Below, in pieces: positions 19,680-30,321 of a stretch of DNA of 64,000 bases. A model generated the notes under the pieces. The model had not been told where the DNA came from, ran no database searches, and saw nothing but the letters and a program-made list of their open reading frames with translations. Numbering within the stretch: the first letter of the stretch is position 1; every line of letters begins with the position of its first letter. Location of the stretch: positions 1,240,001 to 1,304,000 of the forward strand of contig JAACMV010000007.1 in NCBI GenBank assembly GCA_010909725.1, given 5' to 3'. The DNA comes from Picochlorum sp. 'celeri' (Eukaryota; Chlorophyta; Trebouxiophyceae). The position numbers and the translations under genes are program-made.

Positions 19680-20423
19680 CTTCTTAACAAAAATCTTACT
19701 CTCTCGTGCCTCCCCTACTGCTGTGTGATTCCGAGTCCGTCGCTCACTCTGAACTGCTGCTGTCTCTCATGGACTGATTCGTTTCTCAGCACGTGCGGTT
19801 CCTTCAGATACATGCTTATCGAGTAAAATAAAATAATATTGCTCTCTGAATAGATCGTTGCCTCTCTGCTGGCAGATTCTTGTAATCGCAAGAGAATAAA
19901 CAAGGACAAAAACAAGGTGGAAAGCGCGACCAACTGAAAAGTGTTCTCACACTCCTATCACAAAAATCAGTAGCTGCGTGTCCTGTCAGAAATCATAGGT
20001 CGATAGTAATTGAACAGATTTGGCCACTTCGTATCGTCTTGTTGTACCAATGGCGGAATCTTTCTGTTGTCGTAGGGCAGAGAAGATTCCCTCCAATCAG
20101 AGACGACATTTGAAGGGCAGTCACCTGAGTGCAAGGGGCTTGCGTGCACAGGTGGAGATCTCTACTTGTGGAGATCTCTCTCCACACACTTGTTTTGATG
20201 CTTTTGATACAGCAACTCAAGGATCTCAGCCTTATTTCTGGTATTATTCCAGAATTGCAGAAACGAATATATACTGCCAAGTAGTTGAGGATCAAGGATA
20301 GAAACTGCAGAAACTTTGTGCAAACAAGTGACATGTCATGCATGGCACGATTTTGAAGTCATCTTCGTCCATATGCAGATGACCCATCATTAGAATAATT
20401 TGAATATATAGAAGAATCTTCAC
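19680..20423. other. Divergent intergenic region (kinase / tRNA-guanine transglycosylase)
   Basis: This 744-nt region separates two outward-facing genes. Small ORFs (for example 20020-20301) have no recognisable content. GGAGATCTCTACTTGTGGAG near 20156 is a short imperfect direct repeat. I found no tRNA. Confidence 0.35.
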
Positions 20424-21737
20424 ATGTGGCAAGATCTGGGTGATAATGTTGGAGGAAAGGATGGCGATGATCGCCATCGTCTGCCTTGGTCCGAGTCACC
20501 AGCCTTGTCCTTCCGAGTGGTTGCGGAATGCGGTAGGGCTCGGTCTTCTCGTATGACGTTGCCTCATTACACATGCCACACACCGATGTTTATGCCAGTA
20601 GGGACACAAGGTACGGGATCATCAGCATGTGCTGCATTGTATACCAGTAATTAACTAATTCATGCTTTTGATACTAAAGGGACTGTCAAGGGGCTGACGA
20701 GCCAGCAGTTGAGAGATGTCGACTGTCATGTTATTCTAGGAAATACATATCATTTAGAGAATAGACCAGGGTCGGACTTGGTGGATTCAATGGGTGGACT
20801 GCACTCGTTTGTTGACTGGGATAGGGGCATGCTGACTGACTCTGGGGGGTTTCAGATGGTGTCGCTGCTCCATTTGGCTGATATAACGGAACAAGGGGTG
20901 ACATTTCAATCACCTACAGATGGACACACCATGCTTTTGACGCCAGAGCATTCCATTGCTGTACAGAATAGACTTGGTGCTGATATCATCATGGCATTGG
21001 ATGATGTTGTCCCCAGCACGGCAGCAGACCCAGCCAGATTTGAAGAGGCTACCCATAGAACAACGAGATGGATTGATCGATGCATAGCAGCCCATTCTCG
21101 ACCCCATGAGCAGAGTCTCTTTCCCATTGTCCAAGGAGGACTGGACCCTCGGCTGAGAGACATTAGTATGAAGGGCCTCATTGAACGAAATGCCCCTGGC
21201 TATGCCATTGGAGGTCTTGCTGGAGGGGAAGACAAGTCGTCATTTATCCGCGTGGTGGCTCAATGCACGGCAGGTCTTCCTGCCAACAAACCCAGATATG
21301 TCATGGGGATTGGATATCCTTTGGATATCATTCTCTGCTCTGCCTTGGGGGCTGATATGTATGATTCTGTCTATCCAACCAGAACAGCTCGATTCGGCGT
21401 TGCACTCGTTCCAGAGGGAGTCCTCAAAGTCAAACAGTCGTGTTATGCAAAGGATTTTAGACCACTTCAGGAAGGATGCCCATGCATGGTGTGTACCAAA
21501 TATACCAGGGCATACCTCCACCCTCTTGTGTCAAGGAATATTTCCTTTGCAAGTAATCTCCTCACATATCACAATGTCACCTTCATGCAACGTCTAACAA
21601 AGGAGATTAGAGCAGCGATCGAAGATGGTACCTTTCCAGACTATGTCAGGGATGCCGTGGCACGGCATTATCCCAATCCAGAGACAATTCCAGAATGGGT
21701 TCAGTTGGGGTGTGACTTGGCTGGCATTCCTCTCTAA
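20424..21737 (+). CDS. QTRT1: Queuine tRNA-ribosyltransferase catalytic subunit (tRNA-guanine transglycosylase)
   Basis: Exons: 20424-20610 and 20680-21737, with a 69-nt intron (GTACGG...CTAAAG). Splicing restores the family segment FMPVGTQGT-VKGLT and yields 414 residues, close to human QTRT1. Visible motifs are LGNTYHL, the substrate-binding DSGGFQM, GGLAGGE, the nucleophile Asp region DMYDSVYPTRTAR and the zinc site CPCMVCTKYTRAYLH. The enzyme exchanges guanine-34 for queuine in tRNAs with GUN anticodons (Asp, Asn, His, Tyr). It normally works as a heterodimer with QTRT2, which is not in the window. Queuine itself would have to come from bacteria. The ATG at 20424 is the first plausible start. 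Confidence 0.95.
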
Positions 21738-22028
21738 TTTTTATACCACTGCGACTTTACTGTTCAAATGATATCTATATACATTCTGTAAAAAAGATTT
21801 AAAAAATTAAAATCCACGTGTGCGACTGTGACACGGGTATCGAGTGGGTATTTGCCACGTTGTTGGACTCGATCCATCCGAGACAGTTGCATGAAACACG
21901 CTGCAGGTAGAAGAAGAGGTATTTGAATCCTGTAAGATGCCCACTGGTGAGCATTATCTAAAATAATAATTTATATTACTTTCAAGTATCGAGAAAACTT
22001 CTGATTACAGGTATACATCTCGTCAAGA

Positions 22029-22868
22029 ATGGCGTTGAAGCGTACTATTTTTGCTGCATGCATCATGGTGTTGGTTTCTCAGCACCATGCACTGGCAACA
22101 TGCTCTGAGGAAGAGCAGGCGTGTAAGAACCGCTGTGGCTCTGGGTCAAAGTATAACTTTGACTGCGATGATAGTAAAGGTGGGGCGGCATTCAGTTGTT
22201 CATGCACTGGTTCTGGGGGATGGGTTGAGGTGAATGATGTTCCATTGGAAAGGGCATCCACTGTGGAGCCACCATCTGAGAGTCGTTGTGATGAGGAGAG
22301 AGCTTCATGCGAGACATCATGTCCAAAAGGGACTGTGCCCGAGTTTACATGCGAGAATAAGAAGAGTGGAACGAGTGTCTCTCTGGCATCGGCATGCGCT
22401 TGCACATCTCCAGGGGGGTCTTCTGCTACAGACGCCACAGCCACCACGGAGGGCGGCATGATGGATCCATCTCCATCTATGTGGAATACAACCACCAATT
22501 CAACGTGTGAAGAGGCAGAGTCTGCATGCATGAACTCGTGTCCAGAAGGGTTTGTGGCAGAGTTCAAATGTGACAACTCCTCCTCTACAACTGATGGGTC
22601 ATTTGCCGTGGCATCGGCGTGCGCTTGCACATTAAAGCAATCATCACAGCAAGAGAAGGAGAATGATCAGGTGGCATCACCCCAAGTGGAACAGAAACAG
22701 GGCCAAGAGGGTGACGCCAATACAGGTGGAAGTGTCTTTGAGCCATCAAACATTCAGTCTCAGAATCAGGACCTGCAGCAAGCTACGGATGCAGGGTTTG
22801 CAATGGGCGCTCGGTATGTGATCAACTACCTGACAGTTGTGTTGGCAGCATTGGATCATCTTTTGTAA
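22029..22868 (+). CDS. Secreted protein with three Cys-rich repeats and a hydrophobic C-terminus
   Basis: The 279-residue product has a signal peptide (about 1-23). Three repeats follow (about 24-62, 86-128 and 158-199). Each is built on the pattern C-x2-E-E/A...C-x3-C...G-x4-F-x-C...C-x-C-T, with six cysteines in the second and third and a similar set in the first. Ser/Thr/Pro-rich linkers separate them. A Gln-rich stretch precedes a hydrophobic tail (about 264-279) ending in LDHLL, which could be a GPI signal or a membrane anchor. I do not recognise the repeat. The even cysteine count suggests three disulphides per unit. The function is unknown. Confidence 0.7.
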   Translation: MALKRTIFAACIMVLVSQHHALATCSEEEQACKNRCGSGSKYNFDCDDSKGGAAFSCSCTGSGGWVEVNDVPLERASTVEPPSESRCDEERASCETSCPKGTVPEFTCENKKSGTSVSLASACACTSPGGSSATDATATTEGGMMDPSPSMWNTTTNSTCEEAESACMNSCPEGFVAEFKCDNSSSTTDGSFAVASACACTLKQSSQQEKENDQVASPQVEQKQGQEGDANTGGSVFEPSNIQSQNQDLQQATDAGFAMGARYVINYLTVVLAALDHLL

Positions 22869-23017
22869 AATGCTGCCATCTGCTGGATGCAACCTATAAG
22901 GCGCCCAATGCCTCCCGTGAAACAAACACATAGTGCCGATGCACGCGTATATACCGATAGATTATTACCGGTATTATTATTATTAACGTGAATACTTGTA
23001 AAAAAAAAAGTCTCGAG

Positions 23018-23677
23018 ATGGTGGGGTATGCGTTTGCGACAAGGCGACCCGGAGTTCTTGCCAGTCGAACATTAGTTCTTGCGAATGCAAGTTCTGGGCA
23101 GCAGCGTCCTGTTCTGAGACGACGAGATGGGAGCTCAATAGAGATGCCAGAGGTACGATCAAGTCATTTCTGTTTCAAGGTATCAGAGGATCTGCCTGGT
23201 GAGGTGATTCCATCTCAACCACTTTGGTTGTTGGGTTGACTTTGACATGTGCCTTGTATTATGTAGGGAGGAAAAGGAGGATCTGTTGTCATGGTTGGAT
23301 CTAGAAATAACAGTAATGCGACCATTCGCGTAGAAGATGAGCGTGTTCAAGATGAGCATTGTCAGTTTGAATTTCGATCGGGGAGGTTGTTTTGCCGCTC
23401 ATTGACAGCAGTGGATGAAGATTCGCTTATACCCACTGGAGACACGTGTACATTTATGAATGGGGCTCAGATTCGGCCAGCGGTAGATTACATGGTATCT
23501 CCGGGTACAAAGATATCATTTGGATGCGAGGATGGTGATTATGTTGTTGCAGAGTTTGACGAGTCATCCAATGGGCAGGATGCTGCACTGTCAGAAATGT
23601 TGATGAAGGGTATGGCGGCGTCTGCGTCGAATAAAGACGTTCAGGATGCTGTACATAAAACATTTAATGATACATGA
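23018..23677 (+). CDS. FHA-domain protein with probable transit peptide
   Basis: Exons: 23018-23152 and 23267-23677, with a 114-nt intron (GTACGA...ATGTAG) spliced in phase 0. The 181-residue product starts with a basic leader (about 1-40) of transit-peptide type. The FHA fold follows (about 46-145): GGSVVMVGSR is the glycine/arginine phospho-recognition strand, then DERVQDEHCQFEF in place of the usual SxxH, and FMNG for the NG turn. FHA domains bind phosphothreonine peptides. Plastid targeting is inferred only from the leader. The start at 22988 is a GTG and is rejected. The stop lies 19 nt from that of the convergent LRR-kinase. Confidence 0.75.
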
Positions 23678-23696
23678 TGGTTTTAAATAATATCAT

Positions 23697-25370
23697 TTAA
23701 CGAGCAGTCTGGGAGCCAGATGAGCGGCTGTTGGCATTGTGTTTTGCATCTCGTGAGAAGAATATTCTCGAGTCTGATCGAGGGGTTCTACCAGTTGAGG
23801 CAGAAGCTCGCTCGAGCGATCGAATTTTACGAGCAAGAGCAGCAAATGTCGGTCTTTTGTGGGGATCCACAGCAAGGCATTGCTGCGAGATGATCAACAG
23901 CTGCTTTTGACAGTCAATGGCAGTCTCCATGTCAGCAAAGGAGATGTCAACTCGCTCGATGAGGTCTCGCACCAATAACCCAAATGCTCTGACATCGTGG
24001 AGTTCAAACAATCCATGCTGCTTATTGGATCGTTGATACGCGAATGCAGCACCATAGTCACAGAGAATTGATGTTCCATCATCTCTGGCAAGGACATTAT
24101 GAGCATACACATCCCCATGGGCAATGCCCTTGGCATGCATGTGCTCGAGCGCTCCAGACACGCTTGATAAACACCGAAGCACGAACGATATCGGGAATAA
24201 TTGACCTTCCTTCCATCGACATCGTAACACAGAGTCTTTGTTAGGCTTGAGTGCCAAGGGGCTCCCCTCCACATACTCCATCACAACTCCCAAATGGGGA
24301 TGGTCTATCCTTGCAAGTACATTGACAAGATTATCATCATGGAACATACATGCGATAGCAATCTCGTCCTCACAATGTCCGTCCGGTGACGTATCTTTCC
24401 TGAACAGTTTCACCGCAACCTGTTTCTTCTTATACTCCCCTTCAAACACCTCACCACTGGCTCCATCACCCAGTTTTTTCCCAACCATGACATCATCAAT
24501 CGACACACACGGTGCGCTCGGTTTCTTCAGTGATCCTGCCAATGGGTTCCCTGCGATACTCAGCCATGAAAGACTGTGTGCATTCATCAGCGATACTGGA
24601 ATATGTTGCAAATCGCAGCATGCAGCTCTGAACAATTCCAGCCGGCTCAACTGCCCAATATTCTCGGGAAGATGCTTCAGCGTCGCATTATGAGACAGTT
24701 GAATTTTCACCAACGACTGACACTCGCACATGCTATCTGGCAAGCTTTCCAACGTGTTCCCAGTCAGATAGACTTCTCGCAGCTCCTGGAGGCCTGTAAA
24801 CACATCAGGCAACTCCGTCAAACAGTTATCCTTCAAGCCAAGAACCTGAAGCGATCTTAATCGCCCCAAAGACTCTGGTACCCGCTCGATTCGATTCCCC
24901 ATGGCATTGAGTTCTTGCAACGATGCGAGTCCTCCCAAGGACTCTGGCAGCTCACGGATACAGTTGTTATGGATATCCAACGTTTCCAACTTACGCAGCC
25001 GACCAATCTCCTCAGGGATCCGCTCGATTAAATTCCCACTCACATTAATCTCCCTCAGGTTGGCCAAGTTCCCAACCCCTTTTGGAAGAGACGGCAGCGA
25101 GTGATTGGTCACACAAATCGCAACCACCCGAGGCGTACACAAATACCTCGATATAAGCGCCTGAACCCCAGTTCCAACCCCATATTGAATAATATCTTTT
25201 GGTGAGGTTATAGTTATCCCATTATTCGTTCCATGCTGATCCAAAACAGCCCTTGTAAGAAAATACAGAGTCCCTGCACCGAGCACGGCCAAAACCGACT
25301 CTTCTTGGCTTAAAGACGCTCGTTCGAGCGAGTCTAGTTGTACAATCTTGACTATTCGATCCAAATCCAT
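23697..25370 (-). CDS. Leucine-rich-repeat protein kinase with divergent catalytic motifs
   Basis: I take the ATG at 25370 as the start (557 residues). An upstream in-frame ATG at 25487 would add 39 Lys-rich residues from an A-rich leader. An N-terminal region (about 1-85) is followed by nine or so short LRRs (about 85-280) of the bacterial/plant intracellular 23-residue type (LPESLGGLASLQELNAMGNRI-like units). The kinase domain spans about 290-520 with GDGASGEVF and VAVKLF. The catalytic loop reads HGDVYAHN and the metal motif CDYGAA, in place of HRD and DFG. The Asp of both motifs is kept, so activity is possible. The layout recurs in algae and other protists. Location and substrate are unknown. 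Confidence 0.8.
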   Translation of the reverse strand: MDLDRIVKIVQLDSLERASLSQEESVLAVLGAGTLYFLTRAVLDQHGTNNGITITSPKDIIQYGVGTGVQALISRYLCTPRVVAICVTNHSLPSLPKGVGNLANLREINVSGNLIERIPEEIGRLRKLETLDIHNNCIRELPESLGGLASLQELNAMGNRIERVPESLGRLRSLQVLGLKDNCLTELPDVFTGLQELREVYLTGNTLESLPDSMCECQSLVKIQLSHNATLKHLPENIGQLSRLELFRAACCDLQHIPVSLMNAHSLSWLSIAGNPLAGSLKKPSAPCVSIDDVMVGKKLGDGASGEVFEGEYKKKQVAVKLFRKDTSPDGHCEDEIAIACMFHDDNLVNVLARIDHPHLGVVMEYVEGSPLALKPNKDSVLRCRWKEGQLFPISFVLRCLSSVSGALEHMHAKGIAHGDVYAHNVLARDDGTSILCDYGAAFAYQRSNKQHGLFELHDVRAFGLLVRDLIERVDISFADMETAIDCQKQLLIISQQCLAVDPHKRPTFAALARKIRSLERASASTGRTPRSDSRIFFSRDAKHNANSRSSGSQTAR

Positions 25371-25565
25371 TGGTGTAATACTGAATTTATATTGAAAATG
25401 GCAGCAATCAGTCTGGCTCCATGATGAAGATCCAGCATTCTTTCTTTTTTTACATTTGAATTCTTTGATTTTTTTTTGAACAAACATGTACAGATATATA
25501 GATATTCAACATGGTGTACGAACATACGTCGTCTGAGACACCGATCGAGTAGTTTTCTCCTTGAA

Positions 25566-26261
25566 TCATTCAACGTTTGTGTAGCTACACCGTCTGCATG
25601 TCGCAAGGCAGTATGGCGACCCATCCTGTAGATATTCTGGGCTGTCACACTGAGAAAAATCACATGATGACGCACCAGGCGGAGGGATGTCTGTACATCC
25701 TTCTTTCCCGCACCGACCACACGACTTTAGACAGAACGCTTCCTTCCACATCCAAATTGAATCACATCGATCTACAATGTATGGTATGGAACAGTCTACT
25801 CCCTCAATGGGACCAATATCTGTGCATGTAAAGGTCCTCACACGCCTATCTAATTGTCTGCAAAGTGTCTCATTGAACATATTTGATGACTTGAGGCAGA
25901 CGCCTTTGTCTATAATAAAGGTCTTGTCTTCACCATCCAGGGCTGGAGGAACGTCACCTCTGCCGTCCTTGGATAGAGGCTCTGGAGGCGGTCCTTTCGA
26001 TCTCGGAGGCAATAAGGGACCGATAGGAAGTAAATCACTCGTAAATTCGCTATTATATGCCGATCTGCAGTGTATATGCATACAAATAGTTGGTGAACAC
26101 GTGTCAACGAGAGTCAACGTTCGCGTTGACAGGCAATTTGGCATCCTATTGTTTATATTCCATAGATATTTGCACATTTATACGCACAATATTCGACAAT
26201 AAGCAGGTTGGAGCGTCAATGAGAGCAGAAGCAGTGGTATGAATGCTGTTCTGCGAATCAT
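25566..26261 (-). CDS. Secreted Cys-rich protein with ShKT-like domains
   Basis: Exons: 26261-26188 and 26064-25566, with a 123-nt intron (GTGCGT...CTGCAG) spliced in phase 2. The 190-residue product gains a clear signal peptide from exon 1 (MIRRTAF, then a Leu-rich core), which the exon-2 frame alone lacks. After a Pro-rich linker, a Cys-rich region holds a full ShKT-like unit (about 97-145, ending FCLKSCGRC) and a second one (about 146-186, ending YCLATCRRC). The CxxxCxxC ending is typical of ShKT. In algae and animals such domains sit in extracellular proteins, often beside enzymes; here no enzyme domain is present. The role is unknown. Confidence 0.75.
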
Positions 26262-26470
26262 CCCTGCCAGCAACAACAACATGATGCGTCAGCTATGTGT
26301 TGCTGATCGCCCTCTTCTTCTCTGATTTGACTGTTTTTTATTTATTAGATTCTGTTTTGTCATTCACACGAGATGGTCGGATTTCAATGCGCTATATTTG
26401 CAATTGACTATTTACAGAACATCTTCTATCTAGATGCTTTGATGATATCGAGTCTTCATGAATCAATCAA

Positions 26471-26939
26471 TCAATCGGCTGGTTTCCAGGCATCCAAGAT
26501 GGACTTGACAGTACTGTAGTACTCTGCAGGGATTATTTGGGCAAGCTCTGGGCCACAGACCACGTTGCAATTGGAATCCACATTGCAGTCAAACTCAATG
26601 TCATTGCCTGGCCCTTCCAGTTCACACTCGATATCATTGTCTCCAATGAGGTCCTCATCGAGATCACATTTCAACTGTCGTCCTCCAAAGTTGCACTCAA
26701 TCTCATCATTGTCCCACTGATTTCCAGAGAAGACACCTCCAGAGCATTCCTCAGGAACAGGATTTCCAGGCGATGAGGCACAGCCACCCTGCGTGTATCA
26801 TGGTAGTATCGCGTCAGCGGAAACGACACTGCATTCAATACATACTACTGCGTACCGATTGAGATAGGGTTCGTGCAGCCTGAACGCAGACGAGACCCAA
26901 AAGGACACAGAAGAGAGTCAAGATGTTCTTGCCTTGCAT
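26471..26939 (-). CDS. Small acidic, Cys-rich secreted protein
   Basis: Exons: 26939-26856 and 26788-26471, with a 67-nt intron (GTACGC...CACGCAG) spliced in phase 0, giving 133 residues. Exon 1 encodes a signal peptide (MQGKNIL, hydrophobic core, cleavage likely after VQA). The mature part has eight cysteines and repeated acidic motifs around DNDEIEC, GDNDIEC and GNDIEFDC, a possible short internal repeat of Asn-Asp-Ile/Glu-Glu-x-x-C. No family is recognised. The acidic residues could bind cations, which is speculation. Both exon boundaries agree with the donor style of this genome. Confidence 0.65.
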
Positions 26940-27277
26940 TGGATTTGTACGGAAGCAGAGAAAGGACAAAGGTGATGCGTCTTGTTGAAGTCCTACTATT
27001 TGTATAGTACACTGGCAGATGTGATGCTCGATCGCGTTCATGTCGTAGGTGTATTGCAGTCGTGGATTGGTCGATCCAATAATAAGACCAGTATTTTTCT
27101 TCTTCTAGGACATGCCCATCAATGTGATGATGGCGTTTCATTTGATTACATGGATTGAGTTTTCATGACAGACAGTTCCTTTTCCTTCCACACGCTCTGC
27201 GTCCATGACCAGAGGGGCAAGGAATAGACAAATTCATCGCATATATGGAAAAGACTGCAGGGCTGGTATCCATGACT
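26940..27277. other. Intergenic region
   Basis: This stretch is upstream of the small Cys-rich gene and downstream of the four-TM gene, both on the minus strand. It presumably holds the promoter of the former and the 3' end of the latter. Nothing else is visible. Confidence 0.35.
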
Positions 27278-27970
27278 CTAGGCTTCTTGCTGAGGTGTCA
27301 TTTCCTGAGAAGGATCACGTGACCCACTGGCCTTTTGCTTCCTCGACGAGCGCACGATTGGAATGATTGATAACACCAATGACGCTGTCACTGCAAACCA
27401 GGAGAACCAAGAGAAGGCACAGCATGCTTGGACCAAACTCCACTTTGTGTTGTCAGCCAGAATTGTTGTGCAAATAATGCTTGTAAACCAGAATATCCAC
27501 AAAAGCACAAACATGACAAACTCTGCCACAACAATTAATTTCTCTTCTGGATCCGCACCAACATATGCCATCAAAATGGCAGCACTCAGAAGCAATCCAA
27601 GAATAGATGTGAACAAGGCAATGTTGATCAATCCCTGAGAGTTCGTCCAAGCAACCCGGAAATTATCCTGGCATTCTTGATTATCTATAATGGGATCACA
27701 TGATTTCCATGAATACCATTGGTCAATCACAGCAGCTGACGTTCCCAGCACAATGAGTGCACAGATAATCTGCACAGGAAACGATATGGAGGTCAGCTCT
27801 GTCACATCATGGTGTTATTTCAGCATAAATATTTCAAAGATCTCTCGAGGAGATTGGGTGGAGACCTATAGGGAATACACCAGAGGACATTGCAGCAAAC
27901 GAATTCGCACCTCGCTGACAACAAGCCATGCTTTTGGGGGAAAGCTTTTGGCTTTGACTGGATCTTGCAT
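27278..27970 (-). CDS. Four-transmembrane protein, MARVEL-like topology
   Basis: Exons: 27970-27881 and 27769-27278, with a 111-nt intron (GTGTAT...TGTGCAG) spliced in phase 0, giving 193 residues. The exon-2 frame has no credible ATG of its own, which supports the split. The spliced protein has a short cytosolic N-terminus ending RLLQ, then four hydrophobic helices (about 29-48, 72-95, 104-126 and 134-156) and a charged C-terminal tail. The first loop has two Cys residues. The layout resembles MARVEL or claudin-like proteins, but sequence identity is too low for a firm family call. The function is unknown. Confidence 0.65.
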
Positions 27971-28130
27971 GTTGATATAAAATATGGACAAATTGGAGTA
28001 TGTAGTCTTGAAGGAAATACATGTCACAATCAATACTGGATTCGGCCGTTGCAGCATTGATCTCCGTAATAAGGAATTAAATCAAGAGATGGATTTTCTT
28101 TGTAGAAGAGGTTTCAGAAGCAGATAAGGG

Positions 28131-29570
28131 ATGGCAGTCAAAGAAATAAAAGTAATTGTTGCCATCGAGAACCTCGTCATGGTTTTTACCAGCATCACGT
28201 CGACAATTGGTTGGAAATGTGTCGTTGAGCAGACGAGACGACCTCTGGTCGTTGGTCGAGTCGTTCCGTGTTCAACTCATAGCAGATATGACGTACATAT
28301 TCATCCAAGTAGGGTTTATGGGTCTGAGGAGGGGCGGCGTATGCGTAGTAAACATGTTTGTTGTTCAACTCCGTCGTTTGTGTCCTCGTTGGAAGGAGAC
28401 TGCATGTCGTTTCTTTCATGGGCGTCTGCTCGATGTTTTTATACCATGGTAAAGAAGCAGCAGCATGGCTCACGGGAAGAGGGTAGTCTCAATGTAGTCA
28501 TACCATTGCTGTACCCAGAAAAGGGGGTGCCATTTACAGCCTGTATTGAATTGCATGGGGTTTATGGTCCAGAGACGGGATCCAATGCAATGCATAGCAT
28601 GGCTGCTGAGTTACATGAAAACAGAAGGGTAGAACAGGATATGTATGAGCTGCGTTTTGTGCTGCATGGACGTGGAGAGATGGAGCGGCACTGTGATGGA
28701 GATGAAACGGAGCATGTGTCTCCTGGGGATGCGATTCTGTGCAAGTATGGATCTGTTTCATATACAAGTAGATCTCAGGTATCATATACAAGTTATAGCG
28801 GGATGTCGTGGGGGATGGCGACATTTGTTGTGTACATCCCAAGGGCACTGGTGAATACGCTTGATGATGATGGTGCCTTTGAGCAAGCTCGCGCGGCGTG
28901 TATCGAGTTTATGAACACATATAAATGGCCAAAGAATGATACAATGACACCAGTAACAGATCTGCTCTCCAGGGACGATGTGGACGTTTTGTTGCGAGGT
29001 GCTCAGAATCTGGGAGTCAATTCTCAAGGACATCATGTGGATGAGCATGCATCGCCGTCGGATTGGTTTGCGTTTCACGCACAAAATATCATGTCTCATT
29101 TTCGCCGAATGCTATCAAATCCCGAGGGAGAACGTTTTCCGACGGAAATTTTGAAGAGGACCCTGACAGATGTGTCCACCTTTCTGCTCCCAAACCAAAC
29201 AAATCGGCTTGCATTATTGTTCGATCCTTTTGCTAGTATACCAATTCCTTTCGTTTTTGGTGTAGAAATCTTCGAGCCTGGACACAGGACAAAGCCTCAT
29301 GTCCATTCAAAGGCGTACGAGATGTTTTTCATTCTGCAAGGAACTGGCGAGGGATTCTGCCAGGGGAGCAGATTTCCCATCGCCCCTGGGGACATTGTCG
29401 CGTTTCAACCAGGTAGTACACATGGTATCGATAATGGACCACAGGTGAGAATGTACTGCATCGAAGTAATGCTTCCAGATGAAAATTTTGCAGAATTTGT
29501 GAGGTCAGGTCCCTTGAAGAGACTCGAGGATGATGATCTATGCATCCTCGCACGCGTAGGTTGTTCTTGA
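28131..29570 (+). CDS. Bicupin-domain protein
   Basis: The frame from the ATG at 28131 gives 479 residues. The first 105 are weakly conserved in character, and the ATG at 28446 (374 residues) may be the true start. The first cupin (about 165-240 of the long form) has HGRGEMERHCDGDETEHVSPGD but lacks a clear metal-binding HxH. The second (about 385-460) has the full set: KPHVHSKAYE and then GSTHGID, giving three His and one Glu for a metal ion. A helical stretch joins the two. Cupins range from oxygenases to isomerases and storage proteins, so the reaction cannot be named. The gene is divergent from the four-TM gene, 160 nt away. Confidence 0.75.
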   Translation: MAVKEIKVIVAIENLVMVFTSITSTIGWKCVVEQTRRPLVVGRVVPCSTHSRYDVHIHPSRVYGSEEGRRMRSKHVCCSTPSFVSSLEGDCMSFLSWASARCFYTMVKKQQHGSREEGSLNVVIPLLYPEKGVPFTACIELHGVYGPETGSNAMHSMAAELHENRRVEQDMYELRFVLHGRGEMERHCDGDETEHVSPGDAILCKYGSVSYTSRSQVSYTSYSGMSWGMATFVVYIPRALVNTLDDDGAFEQARAACIEFMNTYKWPKNDTMTPVTDLLSRDDVDVLLRGAQNLGVNSQGHHVDEHASPSDWFAFHAQNIMSHFRRMLSNPEGERFPTEILKRTLTDVSTFLLPNQTNRLALLFDPFASIPIPFVFGVEIFEPGHRTKPHVHSKAYEMFFILQGTGEGFCQGSRFPIAPGDIVAFQPGSTHGIDNGPQVRMYCIEVMLPDENFAEFVRSGPLKRLEDDDLCILARVGCS

Positions 29571-29644
29571 TACACGTTTTACAACATGGCTACGTATAAT
29601 AGTATAATCTTATCCATGTGGCAATACATGTGATGTATTCAAAT

Positions 29645-30321
29645 CTAGTTGATCTGCTCAGCAATGAGGTCAGCAGCTTCCTGAACAGTGGAGATCTTCT
29701 CAGCACCTTCCTCGTCGAGCTGAAGATCAAACTTCTCCTCAAGAGCCATCATGATTTCGACAGTGTCGAGGGAATCAGCTCCGAGATCGACAAACTTGGA
29801 CTCTGGGGCAACCTGCAGGGCAAGACAACATGTCAGGCGCATTCTCGCCCACAACCAATGGACTGATCGACGCATCCAATATATTCATATGCATAAACGT
29901 ACGGTGTCGAGATCAGTTCCGAGCTGTTCAGCGATGATTTCGCGAACGTCAGCGAGAACCTCGGCCTTATCCTGCACGAGTCCAGAAAACACAAGTCGCT
30001 CATTGTGCTCATCATCAGCGCCAAAATCTCATACAATACATGAAAAAACACGTACAACTGCCATCACGACAAGACGCTGGGCACGCATGGCACGTGGGGC
30101 CTTGGCCTACATGACCAGAATGGGTGTTGAGTCAACAGGTCACACAATAACACATGCAAAGGATTGATCGAGTGGATATAAACACTCCTAAGGATACCTT
30201 ACGAGCATGGAGCCTCGAATTTGGGCATTATATGCCTCATCGAATACAGAATGAGACGTACCTGAACACGGAGAGTGACACCACGGCGGGCGGCGATGGA
30301 AGTGGTCAAAGATGCCTGCAT
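29645..30321 (-). CDS. ACP: Plastid-type acyl carrier protein
   Basis: Four exons: 30321-30262, 30106-30056, 29971-29903 and 29812-29645. The introns of 155, 84 and 90 nt all start GTACGT and all are in phase 0. The product has 115 residues. Exons 1 and 2 encode a Ser/Arg/Ala transit-type leader ending near VVMAV. Exons 3 and 4 encode the four-helix ACP with the phosphopantetheine site [12 protein letters not shown], where the Ser of DSL carries the cofactor, and the usual end [13 protein letters not shown] shuttles acyl chains in type II fatty-acid synthesis in the plastid stroma. This is the most intron-rich gene per kb in the window. Confidence 0.95.
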
